NCBI RefSeq assembly: GCF_018688255.1 | Contig: NZ_CP061314.1 | Coordinates: 1,364,001 to 1,428,000 of the forward strand | DNA from: Polynucleobacter corsicus | Lineage (GTDB): Bacteria; Pseudomonadota; Gammaproteobacteria; Burkholderiales; Burkholderiaceae | DNA: 64,000 bases | Direction of reading: 5' to 3' | Position numbers and translations under genes: made by a program | Part shown: positions 46,250 through 55,619 of the stretch, piece by piece | Layout of the letters: each line of letters starts with the position of its first letter | How positions within the stretch are numbered: the first letter of the stretch is position 1 | The notes under the pieces: model-generated | The model's input: the letters and a program-made list of their open reading frames with translations, nothing else | Databases searched by the model: none | Told to the model about the DNA's origin: nothing

Positions 46250-47110
46250 TTAAGAAGCGGATTGTAGGTTTAGGTTGTCAGTCACTAGGGATGACCAACG
46301 GGGTAATGCTTGCATAGCGTTTTGCCAAACTGCCTTTGAAAATGCTGTGTCACTGATTCCACGAATGTCTGCCAATTGGGTAGCGATTCTAGGAAGCAAA
46401 GCAGGTTCATTGAACTTGCCGCCCTCCTCTTTTAACCAGGCCGGTGGAATGTCGGGAGAATCGGTTTCGGTAACGATGCAATCCAATGGCATTTCTTGTA
46501 GAAGTCGTCGAATTTGCAAAGCGCGATCGTAGGTTGCCGCCCCACCAAATCCCAACTTGAATCCGAGTTCAATAAATTGCTCAGCTTGCTGATGGCTACC
46601 ATTAAAAGCATGCGCGATACCGCTAGGAATGGTTCTTTTACGTAGCGCTTTAAGAATAGCATCCTGCGAACGTCGCACATGCAAAATCACTGGCAGCTGA
46701 AATTGCTGAGCCAAATCCAATTGCTTGTGGAAGAAAAATTCTTGGCGCTGGGGATCGAGTCCCTCGACAAAGTAATCCAATCCAATCTCCCCTATACCCA
46801 CAAATCGAGGATCATCTAATGATTGCTCAAGCTGATTTTTAAGAGTATCAATATCGCTCTCTTTAGCACGATTGATATACAGTGGATGAATACCTAAGGT
46901 GTAAACCAATCCTGGAATTTGATCACCGTACTGATTTGCTAAATTTTTGGCTGGTCTCCAATCAGAAGCCTGAACTGTAGGTATCAGAATGGCTTTAACG
47001 CCTTTATCTACCGCACCTGAAATAATCTGCGGAAGAATATCTTTGAACTCTGGCGCATCTACATGGCAATGGGTATCCACCCACGCAAGATCTTGATAGG
47101 CTTCGCTCAT
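46250..47110 (-). CDS. tatD: TatD-family metal-dependent hydrolase (DNase)
   Basis: An amidohydrolase-fold, metal-dependent nuclease family. The 286-residue protein shows the metal ligands WVDTHCHVDAPEF, the GEIGLDYF motif, a His in LHVRRSQD, and TETDSPDIPP. Family members have 3'-5' exonuclease activity and are linked to DNA repair or turnover. It overlaps lolD by 4 bases and is followed by comEC. tatD next to lolD is usual in this lineage; I cannot decide between the TatD, YcfH and YjjV subgroups. Confidence 0.9.
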   Translation of the reverse strand: MSEAYQDLAWVDTHCHVDAPEFKDILPQIISGAVDKGVKAILIPTVQASDWRPAKNLANQYGDQIPGLVYTLGIHPLYINRAKESDIDTLKNQLEQSLDDPRFVGIGEIGLDYFVEGLDPQRQEFFFHKQLDLAQQFQLPVILHVRRSQDAILKALRKRTIPSGIAHAFNGSHQQAEQFIELGFKLGFGGAATYDRALQIRRLLQEMPLDCIVTETDSPDIPPAWLKEEGGKFNEPALLPRIATQLADIRGISDTAFSKAVWQNAMQALPRWSSLVTDNLNLQSAS

Positions 47111-47802
47111 TGTGCGAAGGTCTTTAATACTCCGCGCTCTAAATGCAAAATCCGGTCACAACGTTTCGCGCGAATGGGATCATGAGTCACAATCACAAAA
47201 GCAGTGCCCTGCTCACGAGCAATGTCTAACATTAAGTCAAATACACCATCGGCAGTTTCAGTATCGAGGTTACCCGTCGGCTCATCCGCCAGCACACAAG
47301 AAGGATTACCAACTAGGGCACGGGCAACTGCAACACGCTGACGCTCACCGCCAGACAGTTCGCCTGGCGTATGCTGAACACGCTTTGCTAGACCAACGGC
47401 ATGCAACATTACTCTTGCTCGCTCCATAGACTCTTCATTACTCAGACCACGAATACGTAAAGGTAACGCCACATTCTCAACGGCACTAAATTCATCTAAG
47501 AGATGGTGGAACTGGTAAATAAAACCCAGATTGTGATTGCGTAGTTGATCTAGTTTTCTTACAGGCAAATTATGGAGATTCTGCCCAGCAAGCATGACAG
47601 TGCCAGCGCTGGGCGCATCTAAGCCACCCAATAGATGCAATAAGGTGCTTTTACCTGAGCCAGAAGATCCTACGATGGCAACCTTCTCAGAAGCGCTTAC
47701 CTGCAAATCAATTTCTCGCAGAACATCAACTGCAGTCGGTCCTTTGCCATAGGTCTTTGCTAGACCTGATGCACTCAAAATAATTTGATTGGAATTACTC
47801 AT
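47107..47802 (-). CDS. lolD: Lipoprotein-releasing system ATP-binding protein LolD
   Basis: The ATPase of the LolCDE complex, which extracts outer-membrane lipoproteins from the inner membrane and passes them to LolA. The 231-residue ABC protein has Walker A GSSGSGKSTLL, the Q-loop in FIYQFHHLLDEFSAVENVALP, which is typical of LolD, the signature LSGGERQRVAVARAL, and Walker B VLADEPTGNLD. It overlaps the permease gene by 8 bases. Confidence 0.96.
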   Translation of the reverse strand: MSNSNQIILSASGLAKTYGKGPTAVDVLREIDLQVSASEKVAIVGSSGSGKSTLLHLLGGLDAPSAGTVMLAGQNLHNLPVRKLDQLRNHNLGFIYQFHHLLDEFSAVENVALPLRIRGLSNEESMERARVMLHAVGLAKRVQHTPGELSGGERQRVAVARALVGNPSCVLADEPTGNLDTETADGVFDLMLDIAREQGTAFVIVTHDPIRAKRCDRILHLERGVLKTFAQ

Positions 47803-49057
47803 AGCGTAATGCCTCCGCAGGCTGAACTTGGGCGGCGCGACGACTTGGATACAGAGTAGCTAATACAGAAAGGCCAAAAGCCATTAGGCCAACAGTGAGC
47901 ACATCAGACAAACGAACATCCGATGGCAACTCGCTAATGAAGTACACATCACGCGGTAAGAAACGCACGCGGAAGATGGCTTCAATTGCAGGAACAATTA
48001 CGTCAATATTTAAAGCAATTAGGAGGCCCAAGCCAACACCCGCTAGAGAGCCCAATAAGCCGATTGCCAAACCTTGCACCAAGAAGATTCTCTGAATGAG
48101 CCCCGGACTCGCGCCCATCGTTCTCAAAATTGCAATATCAGCCTGCTTCTCATTCACCGTCATCACCAAGGTGGATACCAAATTGAAAGCGGCAACCGCA
48201 ATAATTAAGGTCAGAATAATGAACATCATCTTGCGCTCAGTTTGAACAGCCGCAAACCAATTACGATTAGATCGGGACCAGTCACTCACCCATAAAGCTT
48301 GTGGCACAACTTGAGCTAACTCAGCAGCAATCTCTGGAGCGCGCTGCATATCATCCACTTTTACGCGCAAGCCAGATGGATCTTGCAAACGCAGTAAAGC
48401 AGCAGCGTCTTTCCAATGCATGATGGCTAAAGAGCTGTCGTATTCATAATGACCGCTATCGACAATGCCCACTACTTGTAGTGTTCGCATTCTGGGCATA
48501 GCGCCTGCCGGAGTCAGATCACTCTCTGGCACGATCAAATTAATACGATCACCAAGACGAGCGCCAACCATATTGGCAAGCTGTGCGCCTAAGGCAACCC
48601 CAAAGGCGCCTGGTTTTAAATCCTCGATGCTGCCGGTAACAAACTGCTTAGGTAAATCAGAGACCTTGCCCTCTTCGCTTGGCAATACGCCACGAATTGA
48701 GACGCCACGCATGACGTTCTCGCGACTGAGCAAACCTTGCGAGCTAACCAGCGGAGCGACACCTACTACGTGAGGCTGGGCAGCGACCTTGAGTGCAATC
48801 GGCTCCCAATTGGCTAAACCATCTGGGGCAGTAATTTCAACATGAGAAAGAACGGACAACATACGGTCGCGCACTTCCTTCTGAAAGCCATTCATCACTG
48901 AGAGCACCACAATCAGGGCGGCGACACCTAAAGCGATACCCGCAGTGGAGATTCCGGAGATAAAAGAAAGGAAACCATCACGCTTACCCACCGTCTTACG
49001 ACGCTTGGATCGGGTATAGCGCAGGCCAATTTCTAGCTCAATAGGAAGTCTCAACAT
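47795..49057 (-). CDS. lolC: Lipoprotein-releasing system permease LolC/LolE
   Basis: The inner-membrane permease of the lipoprotein release ABC transporter. The 420-residue protein has one N-terminal membrane segment, a large periplasmic MacB-like domain (about 55-270), and three C-terminal membrane segments (about 275-395). The N-terminus (LEIGLRYTRSKRR) and the ILRTMGAS segment are typical. Only one permease gene is present before lolD, so it may act as a homodimer (LolF-type) rather than as LolC with LolE. Confidence 0.94.
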   Translation of the reverse strand: MLRLPIELEIGLRYTRSKRRKTVGKRDGFLSFISGISTAGIALGVAALIVVLSVMNGFQKEVRDRMLSVLSHVEITAPDGLANWEPIALKVAAQPHVVGVAPLVSSQGLLSRENVMRGVSIRGVLPSEEGKVSDLPKQFVTGSIEDLKPGAFGVALGAQLANMVGARLGDRINLIVPESDLTPAGAMPRMRTLQVVGIVDSGHYEYDSSLAIMHWKDAAALLRLQDPSGLRVKVDDMQRAPEIAAELAQVVPQALWVSDWSRSNRNWFAAVQTERKMMFIILTLIIAVAAFNLVSTLVMTVNEKQADIAILRTMGASPGLIQRIFLVQGLAIGLLGSLAGVGLGLLIALNIDVIVPAIEAIFRVRFLPRDVYFISELPSDVRLSDVLTVGLMAFGLSVLATLYPSRRAAQVQPAEALRYE

Positions 49058-49103
49058 ACTTACAGTTTAGTGAATTAAACGAGCAAACTGATGGATTCTG
49101 TAA

Positions 49104-50084
49104 ATGCCACCTAAAATCAGGGGAATGACTGCCAATTTGACCTCCCAAACAAGTTCTTCGCGACGCTTTACCCTGATGGTGTCAGGGGAAGATGCTGTTG
49201 ACGCTGGATTAGAGCGGGATACCCCGCCCAGCGGACTTCCGCAAGAGCGCTTTCTACTGGGCGATCAACTGCCGATTGCCCCAGTCTTACTATTAGGTCA
49301 AAGCAGTCTAGCAGTGAACCCAAATGAAGTGATTGCCTGTCTACAGCCAGTCCACTTTCATGCCACCCGGGATCATTTAATCCTGATGGCCCAAAGTCAG
49401 ATTGATCTGACAGCAAAAGAATCTGCCAACTTGCTACAAGTTGCCCTCCCCTTCATCGAAGAAGATTTTAGAAACAAGGTCTTATTTCAGGGTCAGCGTG
49501 ATTGGTTTATTGCAGCAGGTCCATTTGCTAGTCTTGCAACACACTCTATTGATCAAGCGCATGGTCGCAATATTGATTGGTGGATGCCACGTGATACAAA
49601 CGAGCCTGGCATCGCTAAGCTCTGGCGCAAACTCCAAAATGAAATTCAGATGCTCTGGCATATTGACCCCGTTAATCAGGAGCGCGAACAACGCGGATAC
49701 CCCAGCATTAACTCCTTATGGATTAGCGGTATCGGTAAACTGGCTGATATTCAGACCCCTCCATTCATTGAGCATGTAAATCAGATATATGGAGATCATC
49801 CCCTCTTGGCTGGCTTAGCTCAATATCTTTCAATTCCCTGGCAAGGTGAAATTGATTTCTCAAAGTTGCAAAATACTTTTGCGTGGATTGATCGTCCTGG
49901 AAGCATTTGGGATAAATTAAGAAAAGCGCTTTTAAGTAATGAGCTAGATGAAATCGAAGTGATCGATTTTCCAAAGGGTCATACTCGCCACAGAGTCTTC
50001 ACAGCCAAAGACTTAAATAAGCAGTCATGGGCTTTCTGGAAAAAATCAGAACCCTTAACTTGGCAAGAAATCATTTCAGCATGA
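49104..50084 (+). CDS. RpfE-like conserved protein upstream of recJ
   Basis: A 326-residue cytoplasmic protein without membrane segments or recognisable catalytic motifs. It resembles proteins annotated as RpfE-type regulatory protein (or loosely as phosphoglycerate-mutase-like) that sit before recJ in beta- and gammaproteobacteria. The phosphoglycerate mutase label is not supported by any visible metal or Ser motif. In Xanthomonas, rpfE is found near recJ, prfB and a lysyl-tRNA synthetase gene, the same set as here. Its stop overlaps the recJ start (ATGA). The start may be ATG 49104 or ATG 49125. Function unknown. Confidence 0.75.
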   Translation: MPPKIRGMTANLTSQTSSSRRFTLMVSGEDAVDAGLERDTPPSGLPQERFLLGDQLPIAPVLLLGQSSLAVNPNEVIACLQPVHFHATRDHLILMAQSQIDLTAKESANLLQVALPFIEEDFRNKVLFQGQRDWFIAAGPFASLATHSIDQAHGRNIDWWMPRDTNEPGIAKLWRKLQNEIQMLWHIDPVNQEREQRGYPSINSLWISGIGKLADIQTPPFIEHVNQIYGDHPLLAGLAQYLSIPWQGEIDFSKLQNTFAWIDRPGSIWDKLRKALLSNELDEIEVIDFPKGHTRHRVFTAKDLNKQSWAFWKKSEPLTWQEIISA

Positions 50085-51826
50085 GCCTATTCTCTCAGCG
50101 CCCCTTCTCTGATCGCACGGCTAGCTGGTTACAGCAAAGTGGTCTACACCCATTGCTGGCAAGACTATACGCGGCTCGCGGCATTGATAAACCAGAGGAA
50201 CTCTCTTTAGATCTAAAGCAACTACTCTCACCAGTAAAACTGAAGAACTGCATTAGTACTGCCAGTCTACTAGCCGATATTTTGGAGCGCAAAGAATCGA
50301 TGCTGGTAGTAGCAGACTATGACTGTGATGGCGCCACTGCATGTGCTGTAGCTCTGCGTGGATTGAAGATGCTGGGTGGGCCAGATACTCCCATTCAGTT
50401 TCTAGTGCCAAACCGTTTTACGATGGGTTATGGACTAACACCAGAGGTGGTTGATCTTGCTGCTCAGCAAGTTCCCAAGCCAAAATATCTCATCACGGTG
50501 GATAACGGCATTGCCAGCGAAGCTGGAGTAGACCGAGCTCGCGAGCTTGGAATGGAAGTCATTGTGACTGACCACCACCTACCAGGCGATCGACTGCCCA
50601 AAGCTACTGCAATCGTCAATCCCAATCAACCGGGTTGTAGCTTTCCGAGCAAAGCGCTTGCCGGTGTTGGCGTGATGTTCTATCTATTAGTTGCTTTACG
50701 AGCAGAACTTCGACAGCGCGGTAAATTTACTGCTGAAACACAACCCAAGATTGAGAACCTATTGGATCTCGTGGCCTTGGGCACTGTAGCGGATGTGGCA
50801 CAGCTGGATCACAATAACCGTATCCTGGTTTCGAATGGTCTGAAGCGTATTCGTGCAGGCGCATCTCAGGCAGGTATTCAGGCACTGTTTCAGGCGGCTG
50901 TGCGCGATCCTCGCAAGGCCAATACCTTTGACCTAGGTTTTGCCATCGGCCCTCGTTTAAATGCAGCAGGCCGTCTGGCGGACATGGCTTTGGGTATTCG
51001 TTTATTAATTTGCGATCAACCCGAAGAAGCCATTGAGCTAGCTTATGAACTCGATCGCATTAATCGTGAGCGGCGTGTCATTGAAGGCGGTATGCAAGAA
51101 GCTGCTCTCGCTCACCTAGCTGAAGATCAATTGGCAGGCACTATGGCTGAGCGTTCCAGTATCTGCCTATGGAATGCAGAGTGGCATCAAGGCGTGGTTG
51201 GCATCGTGGCCTCTCGTCTGAAAGAACGCTTTAATAGACCTGCGATTGTCTTCGCTCCTGCCGATGGCGCTAATGGGGAAGAATTGCGTGGCTCAGGTAG
51301 ATCGCTGACAGGTTTTCATCTGCGCGATGCCTTGGATATTGTTTCTAAGCGCGAGCCCGGCTTAATTCTCAAGTTTGGTGGCCATGCCATGGCAGCAGGC
51401 CTCAGTATTAGAAAAGCCGATTTTGAAAAGTTTGACGCTGTGTTTCAGCAGGTTGCCAATGGCTTACTCAATGATGAATTGCTAGAGCGTCGCCATATTC
51501 ATGATGGTCCACTAGATCTGTCTGAATTTACACCCGAAACCGGCGATCTCCTAGCTGAAGAAATCTGGGGACAAGGCTTTCCGCAACCCATTTTTTATGG
51601 GGAATTTGAGATTGGGCAGCAAAGCCTCATGAAAGAAAAACATCTGCGTTTGCAGCTACGTCCGGTGGGAAGCGGTCCATTGGCTAGCAAGCCATTTACT
51701 GGAGTCTGGTTTAACCACACCCAATCCTTACCGGCCAAGGCCAAGCTGGCCTATCGCATAGTCACTGACCGTTTTCAAGGGCAGGCACGCGTACAACTCA
51801 TGATTGAGGCGCACGACGAGGGCTAG
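50081..51826 (+). CDS. recJ: Single-stranded-DNA-specific exonuclease RecJ
   Basis: A 5'-3' exonuclease for recombination and mismatch or base-excision repair. The 581-residue DHH-superfamily protein has LVVADYDCDGATACAVALRG, the DHH motif in VIVTDHHLPGD, GVGVMFYLL, and the DHHA1 segment with LKFGGHAMAAGLSI, followed by an OB-fold C-terminus. I start at the ATG (50081) that overlaps the previous stop as ATGA, giving MSLFSQRP; an upstream in-frame ATG at 50027 lies inside the previous gene. Confidence 0.96.
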   Translation: MSLFSQRPFSDRTASWLQQSGLHPLLARLYAARGIDKPEELSLDLKQLLSPVKLKNCISTASLLADILERKESMLVVADYDCDGATACAVALRGLKMLGGPDTPIQFLVPNRFTMGYGLTPEVVDLAAQQVPKPKYLITVDNGIASEAGVDRARELGMEVIVTDHHLPGDRLPKATAIVNPNQPGCSFPSKALAGVGVMFYLLVALRAELRQRGKFTAETQPKIENLLDLVALGTVADVAQLDHNNRILVSNGLKRIRAGASQAGIQALFQAAVRDPRKANTFDLGFAIGPRLNAAGRLADMALGIRLLICDQPEEAIELAYELDRINRERRVIEGGMQEAALAHLAEDQLAGTMAERSSICLWNAEWHQGVVGIVASRLKERFNRPAIVFAPADGANGEELRGSGRSLTGFHLRDALDIVSKREPGLILKFGGHAMAAGLSIRKADFEKFDAVFQQVANGLLNDELLERRHIHDGPLDLSEFTPETGDLLAEEIWGQGFPQPIFYGEFEIGQQSLMKEKHLRLQLRPVGSGPLASKPFTGVWFNHTQSLPAKAKLAYRIVTDRFQGQARVQLMIEAHDEG

Positions 51827-51854
51827 GCTGTAATAACCCCCTTATAATCAGGGG

Positions 51855-52959
51855 ATGGAAGCCGAACAACTCAATATTATTTCAAATACCCTGTCCGATC
51901 TGCTCACCCGTGAGCAAGCACTTCGGGGGTATCTTTGACTTCGAAGTAAAGTCACGACGCCTTACTGAAGTTAACTCTATTCTTGAAGATCCCACCATCT
52001 GGGATGATCAAAAGAAAGCGCAAGCCCTCGGCAAAGAGAAAAAATTGCTCGATGGTGTTGTTGCCACCCTCACCGATTTAAACAGCAATATCACTGGCGC
52101 CCTCGAATTATTCGATATGGCTAAAGAAGAAAGTGATTTTGAAACTATTACTGCTATCGAGCAAGACGTTGAGAGCTACAGCAAGATCATTCATGATCTC
52201 GAGTTCCGCCGTATGTTTCATAACGAAATGGATTCTTGTAATTGCTTTATCGATGTTCAAGCGGGCGCTGGTGGAACAGAGGCTTGCGACTGGGCGAGCA
52301 TACTTCTGCGCCAATACCTGAAGTATTGCGAGCGCAAGGGCTACAAAACAGAAATCCTAGAAGAATCCGATGGTGATGTTGCCGGTATCAAGAGTGCCAC
52401 TATCAAGGTGGATGGTGAATATGCTTACGGACACCTACGCTCAGAAACTGGTGTACACCGTTTAGTACGCAAGTCACCCTTTGACTCTTCCAATGGTCGC
52501 CATACTTCTTTTGCCAGTATCTACGTATACCCAGAGATTGATGACTCGATTGAGATTGACGTTAATCCAGCAGATATTCGTACTGATACCTATCGTGCCT
52601 CTGGTGCGGGTGGTCAGCATATTAACAAAACCGACTCTGCTGTTCGCTTAACCCACCTACCTACTGGAATCGTGGTGCAGTGTCAGAATGACCGAAGCCA
52701 GCACCGCAATAGGGCTGAAGCGATGACGATGCTCAAGTCACGCCTGTATGAGCATGAGATGCAAAAACGTCGTGCCGAACAAGATAAGCTTGAAGCCAGT
52801 AAAACTGATGTGGGCTGGGGTCATCAGATCCGCTCCTATGTGCTGGACCAAAGTCGGATTAAAGACTTACGTACTAACGTTGAGATCTCGAATACACAAA
52901 AAGTATTAGATGGCGATCTCGATGCCTTTATTGAAGCCAGCCTGAAGCAAGGCGTTTGA
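51855..52959 (+). CDS. prfB: Peptide chain release factor 2, with programmed +1 frameshift
   Basis: RF2 releases peptides at UAA and UGA. Translation starts at ATG 51855, reads 27 codons, and meets an in-frame TGA at 51936-51938. Skipping one base there continues in the frame that starts with GAC at 51937, giving about 367 residues. The SPF specificity motif (KSPFDSSNGRHTSF) and the peptidyl-transferase GGQ motif (RASGAGGQHINKTDSAVR) are both present. This is the classical RF2 autoregulation, in which low RF2 slows decoding of UGA and favours the shift. It lies between recJ and lysS. Confidence 0.97.
51921..51939 (+). other. RF2 +1 frameshift site
   Basis: CGGGGGTATCTTTGAC combines an internal Shine-Dalgarno-like GGGGG, the slippery CTT codon, and the TGA followed by C. 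Only the base before the first GGG differs from the E. coli site, which has AGG. The site lies at the end of a 27-codon leader ORF. Confidence 0.95.
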
Positions 52960-52993
52960 TTTACTACCCCTATTCCAGTTATTAATACTCCAT

Positions 52994-54550
52994 ATGAACG
53001 ATCCAGTGAATTCAACTCCCCACCAAGCTACAGCTCCTGAATCTGTAGATGAAAACCACATCATCGCCGAGCGTCGTGAGAAATTAGCCAAGCTACGTGA
53101 AGGTGGCATCGCGTTTCCGAACGACTTCGTACCGACCCACTTAGCTACAGATCTTCACACTCACTACGACAGCCTCACTAAAGAGGAATTGGCAGCCAAG
53201 AAGGTACATGTCAAAGTGGCTGGTCGCATGGTGCTCAAGCGGGTGATGGGTAAGGCCAGCTTTGCGACTATTCAAGATCGCAGTGGCCAGATTCAGTTCT
53301 ACATTAATGATGAAATCAGCGGTGCCGATATTCATGGTGCATTTAAGCACTGGGATATGGGTGACTTTATCTCTGCTGAAGGGAATCTATTTAAAACTAA
53401 TAAGGGTGAGCTCTCAGTTGAATGCAGCAAGCTGCGCCTGCTGAGCAAGTCTTTACGTCCACTACCAGATAAGTTCCATGGTTTATCAGACTTAGAGACT
53501 AAGTATCGCCAACGCTATGTTGACTTGATCGTCAATCCAGAAAGTCGCAATACTTTCAGAGCGCGCAGTAATACGATTGCTTCTTTGCGTCGCCACATGC
53601 TCGATGCCGACTTCATGGAGGTGGAAACACCCATGCTCCACCCGATTCCGGGTGGCGCAACTGCTAAGCCATTTATTACGCACCACAATGCTTTAGACAT
53701 GCAAATGTTCTTGCGCATTGCACCGGAGTTGTATTTAAAGCGCCTGGTAGTGGGTGGCTTTGAACGCGTGTTTGAAATTAATCGTAACTTCCGTAACGAG
53801 GGTGTTAGCCCACGTCACAATCCAGAATTTACGATGATGGAATTCTATGCAGCCTATACCGATTACCGTTGGTTGATGGATTTTACGGAAGGCTTGATTC
53901 GTGCTGCTGCAATGGACGCACAAGGTACCGCTGTTCTAACCCACCAAGGTCGTGAACTGGATCTGAGTAAACCCTTCCAGCGCTTGACGATTACCGAAGC
54001 CATCCTGAAATATTGTGGCCAGTCAAACAAGAGCTACGAAGCTGCTCAATTAGAAGACGCTGCATTCATTCGCGCTGAATTGAAAAAAGGTGGCGAGAAT
54101 CCAGACTCTCCTACCCTCAAGAACGCTGGCATTGGCGCCCTTCAATTAGCTCTCTTTGAATTGGTTGCTGAGTCACACCTATGGGAGCCAACCTATATCA
54201 TCGATTACCCAATCGAGGTGAGTCCTCTTGCCCGTGAATCTGATACCCGCCCTGGTATTACCGAGCGCTTTGAATTGTTCATCACAGGACGTGAAATCGC
54301 TAACGGCTTTTCAGAGTTAAATGATGCGGAAGATCAAGCTAATCGCTTCCGTAAGCAAGTGGAGCAAAAAGAAGCGGGCGATGAAGAGGCAATGTACTTT
54401 GACCATGACTTCATTCGTGCGCTGGAATATGGCATGCCCCCGACTGGTGGTTGCGGTATTGGTATTGACCGCTTAGTCATGTTGTTGACTGACGCACCAA
54501 ATATTCGTGATGTCATTCTCTTCCCACATCTGCGTCGCGAAGAAGAGTAA
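52994..54550 (+). CDS. lysS: Lysyl-tRNA synthetase (class II)
   Basis: Charges tRNA-Lys. The 518-residue protein has an N-terminal OB-fold anticodon-binding domain (about 70-185), then motif 1 (around LSDLETKYRQRYVDLI), motif 2 (FEINRNFRNEGVSPRHNPEF) and motif 3 (GGCGIGIDRLVMLLT). The prfB-lysS order is conserved across proteobacteria. It ends at a strong terminator. Confidence 0.98.
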   Translation: MNDPVNSTPHQATAPESVDENHIIAERREKLAKLREGGIAFPNDFVPTHLATDLHTHYDSLTKEELAAKKVHVKVAGRMVLKRVMGKASFATIQDRSGQIQFYINDEISGADIHGAFKHWDMGDFISAEGNLFKTNKGELSVECSKLRLLSKSLRPLPDKFHGLSDLETKYRQRYVDLIVNPESRNTFRARSNTIASLRRHMLDADFMEVETPMLHPIPGGATAKPFITHHNALDMQMFLRIAPELYLKRLVVGGFERVFEINRNFRNEGVSPRHNPEFTMMEFYAAYTDYRWLMDFTEGLIRAAAMDAQGTAVLTHQGRELDLSKPFQRLTITEAILKYCGQSNKSYEAAQLEDAAFIRAELKKGGENPDSPTLKNAGIGALQLALFELVAESHLWEPTYIIDYPIEVSPLARESDTRPGITERFELFITGREIANGFSELNDAEDQANRFRKQVEQKEAGDEEAMYFDHDFIRALEYGMPPTGGCGIGIDRLVMLLTDAPNIRDVILFPHLRREEE

Positions 54551-54580
54551 TCAGTCCGATCAGCACTACCTAGAAATACA

Positions 54581-54614
54581 AAAGCCGCAGAATTAAACTT
54601 CTGCGGCTTTTTTC
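54581..54614. terminator. Bidirectional terminator between lysS and the OsmC gene
   Basis: AAAGCCGCAGAA (54581-54592) pairs with TTCTGCGGCTTT (54599-54610), loop TTAAAC, followed by a T run on the plus strand and preceded by A-rich sequence for the minus strand. Confidence 0.9.
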
Positions 54615-54634
54615 TTTATGCAACTGATAGATAC

Positions 54635-55087
54635 TTAGGTAGCAGAATATAACTTCGTATTCTCGCTATCGATTACCGTAACATTGACCGGAATACCCAA
54701 GCTCACGCTAGAAGACACGGTACAGAAATCCTGAAATTGCGCCAATACGCGATCAAGGTTTTCCAAAGTCTTTCCTGGTACACCAATCCGAATCTCCACC
54801 TGGATTGCCATGATCCGCAAACGGTTTTCTGCATTTCTACCTATTTCGCAACTGGCTTTAGTTTCGATTGGCTCAGGATTTTGCTTGAACTTTCGTAATG
54901 CGAATAGCAAAGAATCAGATAGGCAATTGGCTACTCCGGCCAATAAAAATTGTGACGGTGTAGCGCCTTGAGATCTACCCAATGGCGGTGGCTCGTCTCC
55001 ATAAATAGGATCACGCTCTTCGTTGTAATGGATGGCAAATTGATAATCGCTTTGCTGCACTAATTTGACCGATGGGGAGTCGCTCAT
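54635..55087 (-). CDS. OsmC/Ohr-family protein
   Basis: A 150-residue thiol peroxidase family protein. Both redox cysteines expected for OsmC/Ohr are visible: one in VANCLSDSLLFAL and one in FQDFCTVSSSVSLG. Members reduce organic hydroperoxides with lipoyl or other thiol donors. The general OsmC branch is more likely than Ohr because the Ohr-type N-terminus is absent. I start at ATG 55087, which has AAGGAAG upstream, rather than an in-frame ATG at 55132 inside dsbB. It lies 10 bp after dsbB and is probably co-transcribed. Confidence 0.9.
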   Translation of the reverse strand: MSDSPSVKLVQQSDYQFAIHYNEERDPIYGDEPPPLGRSQGATPSQFLLAGVANCLSDSLLFALRKFKQNPEPIETKASCEIGRNAENRLRIMAIQVEIRIGVPGKTLENLDRVLAQFQDFCTVSSSVSLGIPVNVTVIDSENTKLYSAT

Positions 55088-55097
55088 ACACTTCCTT

Positions 55098-55580
55098 TTA
55101 TTTAGGTAATTTTTTAAAGAAGGTGACTGCAAGAACTAATAGGAAAAAGGTTAGCCAGAGAAAAGACCACTCCGGTACTTGCAAGCCCAAGATTGCTGGT
55201 AACTTTGCAGAACAAATACCATCTGCTTTAAATAACCAAGGCAAGCCTTGAACCAATTGAAATTGATTGATCCAGATCTCTAGTGGATCAATTCCACACG
55301 AGATTTCTGGGTGCGAAAGCAACCAGACTTGACGTCCTACCACTGAAAGTCCGTAGGCCGCTGAAAGTGTTGCCAGTACATGGAAAAGCTTTCTCAGGGG
55401 ATTAAAGCTAGCAGCTAAAAAACAAAAGATGGCGATACCTAAGTACCCAACCCTTTGCAGAATGCAAAGTGGGCATGGCAGAAAGCTCACTCCTTGATAT
55501 CCAACTTGCTGGAGAATGACGGCAAAGATTACTAGCCCCAGGCTAAGCAAAGCGAGGTAAATGTATTTGATCCGACTCAT
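55098..55580 (-). CDS. dsbB: Disulfide bond formation protein DsbB
   Basis: The inner-membrane oxidase that passes electrons from DsbA to quinone. The 160-residue protein has four membrane segments, the first periplasmic Cys pair in FLPCPLCILQRVGYLG, and the second pair in loops around SCGIDPLE and GICSAKLP. The ATG at 55580 is preferred; a TTG two codons earlier is also possible. DsbA is not in the window. Confidence 0.94.
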   Translation of the reverse strand: MSRIKYIYLALLSLGLVIFAVILQQVGYQGVSFLPCPLCILQRVGYLGIAIFCFLAASFNPLRKLFHVLATLSAAYGLSVVGRQVWLLSHPEISCGIDPLEIWINQFQLVQGLPWLFKADGICSAKLPAILGLQVPEWSFLWLTFFLLVLAVTFFKKLPK

Positions 55581-55619
55581 TCGCAAATGATAACCAAATG
55601 AAAAATCAGCATAGCCGCC

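Noticed and set aside
49104..50084. Label of phosphoglycerate mutase for the gene before recJ
   Set aside because: I see neither the metal-binding residues nor the Ser or His motif of either mutase class, so I kept the neutral RpfE-like name.
51855..51938. Possible nonsense mutation or sequencing error in prfB
   Set aside because: The stop sits in the exact RF2 frameshift context (GGGGG, CTT, TGA followed by C), so it is programmed.
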